This document shows, piece after piece, positions 13,525 to 15,536 of a stretch of 15,536 nt of DNA. A program made the translations under genes and the position numbers. How positions within the stretch are numbered: position 1 is the first letter of the stretch; every line of letters starts with the position of its first letter. Under the pieces are notes generated by a model. It ran no database searches, had not been told where the DNA came from, and was given only the letters and a program-made list of their open reading frames with translations. The stretch covers positions 1 through 15,536 of the forward strand of contig CAZTVF010000120.1 of NCBI GenBank assembly GCA_964616985.1, written 5' to 3'. Origin of the DNA: CAZTVF01 sp964616985 (GTDB lineage Bacteria > Planctomycetota > Phycisphaerae > SM23-33).

Positions 13525-14990
13525 TTTGAGAACGGCGCGATGTGTCTGCCCAGGTGCGTCTGCAGGGCGGCGTAGTGGGTTTCCTCATCGCGGGCCAGGA
13601 CGGCGTAGATGCTCTTCTTGAAGCGTGCCCCGTCGTCGGCCGTCAGCACCGAGCCGAACGTGCAGTGCAGCACCTGCCGCGCGTCGAAGTTGTCGATCAA
13701 CGCCGCCAGGTCCGCACTGGCCATCGATGCCGTCAGCGGCACCTTGGAGGCCTCGGCCGAGACGTGGTACGAGGCCTTGTCCGTGTCGTATCGGCCGCGG
13801 GCGAATTCGAGGATGTCGCGGAACAGCGACGGTTCGATCCTCGCCACTGCACGCAGGGCCTCGAGGTAGCTCGTGCCCGCCGTCTTGAGATGCACGAACT
13901 CCCCGGCCAACTCGGCCACGATGGGGTACACGCTGAACTTGTCGCTGCCGGAGTGGATGGACATCTTGTAAGGGCCCACGGCCCGCATCACGGCCGTGTG
14001 CGCGGCGAAAGAGCGGCGGAACTCGGCCAGGTCGCCGATGTAATCCACGCCCTTCTCAAATCGCCCGATGAAGCGAGGCGCCAGCGACACCCACTTCACG
14101 CCCAGGCGCTTGAGTTCGGCGGCGAAGAAGTAGTGCTCGGCCGGCGAGGTGGGGCAGGCGGTCTCGTCGACGGAGATTTCCAACTCGAAAGGCCGCTTGA
14201 GGCTCGCGGCCAGATGGCGGTGCATCTTGACGGTGTGGGCGATGGCGCTGCCGTACTTGACGGCGGCGCGGGTGAAGGAGGCGTCGTCGAACTTGTTGCC
14301 CCAGTCGGCGGCGAACGGCAGCCGCGGCAGCAGGTAAGGCCGCTTCAGGTCGCCCGGCGTGGTCGCCAGCGTGGCGAAATCGAGTCGGGCGTAGGCGGCG
14401 GCGAGGTCGGCCGCCGGCATCGCGTCGGCCTCGTTGTTCACGTGCGCGCCGGGGTCGATGGTGAACATCGTGAACCCGGCCGCCGCGGTGGTATCGAGGT
14501 CCTCGGGCTTCTGGATGTGGTCGGCGTCGCTGCCGAAGCCATCGCGCCAGCCTTCCTGCAGCACGCCGAAGGTGGCGCAGTCCATCACGTCCTGCGCGGT
14601 GCGGCGGGTGCGGGTCATCTCGCGGATCGACTGCTGGGCGAGGATCGCCGCCAGGCCGCTGCCGCGGACCGCCCGCAGGTGGCCGGGAGTGGCCAAGCCC
14701 AGGCGGTCGCCCATGCCGACGCTGGTGGCCAGGCCCAGGCACCGGGGCGCCGTCCAGGGCAGGGCGGTGCGGATGGCGGCTGCGTTGGCACCGTCCAGTG
14801 GGCCCGCACAGACGCACCCGGCCGGGGAGTCGGCGAGCTTCTTGACGTTCGGCAGGCAAGGGCCGCCCGCGCAGCCGACGAACTTCTCACTGCCCTTGCG
14901 GGCGAGGAAGTACGTCGCCGCGCCGACGGTCGAGACGCTCGCGGGGTACACATCCATGCCGGTGAGTTTGCTGAGCTCCTGGTGATTCAT
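13521..14990 (-). CDS. uxaE: Tagaturonate/fructuronate epimerase family protein (UxaE)
   Basis: The 489-aa product starts at ATG 14990 with AGGAGAG just upstream. A longer start at 15086 is rejected because it reads through a tandem repeat. Recognisable family blocks are GDRLGLATPGH 94-104, DADHIQ 155-160, ISVDET 272-277, KMSIHSGSDKFSVYP 342-356 and HLKTAGTSYLEALR 367-380. UxaE is a metal-dependent C4 epimerase that converts D-tagaturonate to D-fructuronate, replacing the UxaB/UxaA branch. With the downstream UxuB-type reductase it gives two consecutive steps of galacturonate breakdown. UxaC, UxuA and KdgK are not in the window. Cytoplasmic, with no signal peptide. Confidence 0.88.
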   Translation of the reverse strand: MNHQELSKLTGMDVYPASVSTVGAATYFLARKGSEKFVGCAGGPCLPNVKKLADSPAGCVCAGPLDGANAAAIRTALPWTAPRCLGLATSVGMGDRLGLATPGHLRAVRGSGLAAILAQQSIREMTRTRRTAQDVMDCATFGVLQEGWRDGFGSDADHIQKPEDLDTTAAAGFTMFTIDPGAHVNNEADAMPAADLAAAYARLDFATLATTPGDLKRPYLLPRLPFAADWGNKFDDASFTRAAVKYGSAIAHTVKMHRHLAASLKRPFELEISVDETACPTSPAEHYFFAAELKRLGVKWVSLAPRFIGRFEKGVDYIGDLAEFRRSFAAHTAVMRAVGPYKMSIHSGSDKFSVYPIVAELAGEFVHLKTAGTSYLEALRAVARIEPSLFRDILEFARGRYDTDKASYHVSAEASKVPLTASMASADLAALIDNFDARQVLHCTFGSVLTADDGARFKKSIYAVLARDEETHYAALQTHLGRHIAPFSK

Positions 14991-15022
14991 CTTCTCTCCT
15001 ATAAGCGGGTCCGGCCATTCTT

Positions 15023-15055
15023 CAATCGTCATTCGGCAATCGTCATTCGGCAATC
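15023..15055. repeat. 14-bp tandem repeat in the gnd-uxaE spacer
   Basis: Two exact copies of caatcgtcattcgg (15023-15036, 15037-15050) are followed by caatc. This is the intergenic repeat type that reads as nonsense peptides like NDECRMTN or FVIRHS in planctomycete and verrucomicrobial genomes. A related tract, caatcggctgtcggcaattg, is at 15166-15185 just after gnd. Confidence 0.75.
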
Positions 15056-15077
15056 CCACGAGTGCCGCCGATGCAGA

Positions 15078-15108
15078 CACCCCCAAGCGATCTGCACGCT
15101 TGGGGGTG
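15078..15108. repeat. Strong intergenic hairpin
   Basis: A perfect 12-bp stem (CACCCCCAAGCG with CGCTTGGGGGTG) and a 7-nt loop lie between gnd and uxaE. On the minus strand it could halt or stabilise the gnd transcript end, but there is no T-run after it. The ACCCCCAAGCG palindrome is a dispersed repeat type I associate with planctomycete spacers. Confidence 0.65.
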
Positions 15109-15192
15109 GCACCGGCATTGATTCAATCCGATCATCGCCGCCTGCCGAGCCCATTCTTCACTGGACAATCGGCTGTCGGCAATTGGCAATCT

Positions 15193-15536
15193 CTAAGCCG
15201 TGTACGTGCTGGCGGTGATGCTGCCACCCGAGCCCGTCCAGTTCGTGTGGAAGAATTCGCCGCGGGGCTTGTCCACGCGCTCGTAGGTGTGGGCGCCGAA
15301 GAAATCGCGCTGCGCCTGCAGCAGGTTGGCCGGCAGGCGTTCGCAGCGGTAGCCGTCGTAATAGGCCAGGGCGGTCATGAAGGCCGGCACCGGCACGCCC
15401 ACGGTCACTGCGTAGTTCACCACGCGCCGCCACGACTGCTGCGCGTCCGTCACCGCCTGCTTGAAGTACGGGGCCAGCAGCAGGTTCACCAGGTTGCCGT
15501 TCTTCTCGAAGGCCTCCTTGATGCGGCCGAGGAACT
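15193..15536 (-). CDS. gnd: 6-phosphogluconate dehydrogenase, decarboxylating (C-terminal part)
   Basis: This is the last ~114 residues of Gnd; the 5' part runs off the window end. NLVNLLLAPYFK, SWRRVVNYAVTVGVPVPAFM, ALAYYDGYRCERLPANLLQ and AQRDFFGAHTYERVDKPRG with the FHTNWTG terminus are the highly conserved helical C-terminal domain and substrate-binding tail. In it, the Arg of HTYER and the His of FHTNW contact 6-phosphogluconate of the partner subunit. The enzyme makes ribulose-5-phosphate, CO2 and NADPH. It is transcribed towards uxaE, with a 202-bp repeat-rich gap. The stop is TAG at 15195-15193. Confidence 0.95.
   Translation of the reverse strand, partial: FLGRIKEAFEKNGNLVNLLLAPYFKQAVTDAQQSWRRVVNYAVTVGVPVPAFMTALAYYDGYRCERLPANLLQAQRDFFGAHTYERVDKPRGEFFHTNWTGSGGSITASTYTA

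Noticed and set aside
15023..15055. CRISPR-like repeat
   Set aside because: Units are 14 bp and directly adjacent without spacers, with only two copies and no cas genes.
14991..15086. N-terminal extension of uxaE
   Set aside because: It reads through the 14-bp tandem repeat; ATG 14990 with AGGAGAG is the better start.
15078..15108. Rho-independent terminator of gnd
   Set aside because: The stem is strong, but no T-run follows on the minus strand, so it is listed as a repeat hairpin instead.
13542..15218. A 558-codon open frame on the plus strand
   Set aside because: It is antisense to uxaE with shadow composition; its end is only the intergenic repeat read as FNRHSAIVIRQSHE.

Overview
The window looks like a piece of a high-GC Planctomycetota chromosome, probably a Phycisphaerae-like lineage. 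The reasons are a secreted leucine-rich-repeat protein and an alpha/alpha-toroid plus HEAT-repeat protein of planctomycete type, a remnant of the DUF2924 cassette common in planctomycetes, and intergenic spacers full of the short repeats and hairpins these genomes carry. Lineage is inferred from protein style only. No tRNA, rRNA or CRISPR array was seen.

Layout. (1) 1-2512, plus strand and visibly lower in GC than the rest, is a scrambled stretch of defence-island pieces: a broken adenine-methyltransferase fragment, a ParA/MinD-type ATPase N-terminus joined to a Vsr-like nuclease-fold domain, and a DUF262 (GmrS/ParB-like) N-terminus joined in frame to a fragment of another DNA methyltransferase. 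(2) 2481-6763, minus strand, holds two secreted planctomycete proteins: the LRR protein, whose 3' end abuts the scrambled region, and the toroid/HEAT protein. Each is preceded by a copy of the same ~195-bp block (about 89% identical by hand alignment) carrying an identical sigma70-like promoter and two leader hairpins. (3) 6704-7184 is mobile-element debris: a 60-bp insertion flanked by a 6-bp duplication, a 59-aa small ORF, and a DUF2924 gene cut after about 15 codons. (4) 7379-8434, plus strand, is a lone five-bladed beta-propeller glycosidase-like gene, followed by a REP hairpin and a REP-associated transposase remnant. (5) 8799-12270, minus strand, is a likely operon mutL > archaemetzincin > YcxB-like membrane protein. 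(6) 12303-15536, minus strand, carries gnd (cut by the window end), uxaE and an SDR-type D-mannonate oxidoreductase (uxuB). The spacers between them hold a long imperfect foldback, 14-bp tandem repeats and palindromes.

How the genes work together. UxaE and the UxuB-type reductase are consecutive steps of hexuronate catabolism (tagaturonate > fructuronate > mannonate), which suits a polysaccharide degrader; gnd upstream belongs to the oxidative pentose phosphate pathway. The LRR and toroid genes probably share regulation through the duplicated block. The first 2.5 kb most likely records repeated internal deletions in an acquired defence island, or else a mis-assembly. It is the part most worth checking, but no intact new system can be demonstrated from this window alone.
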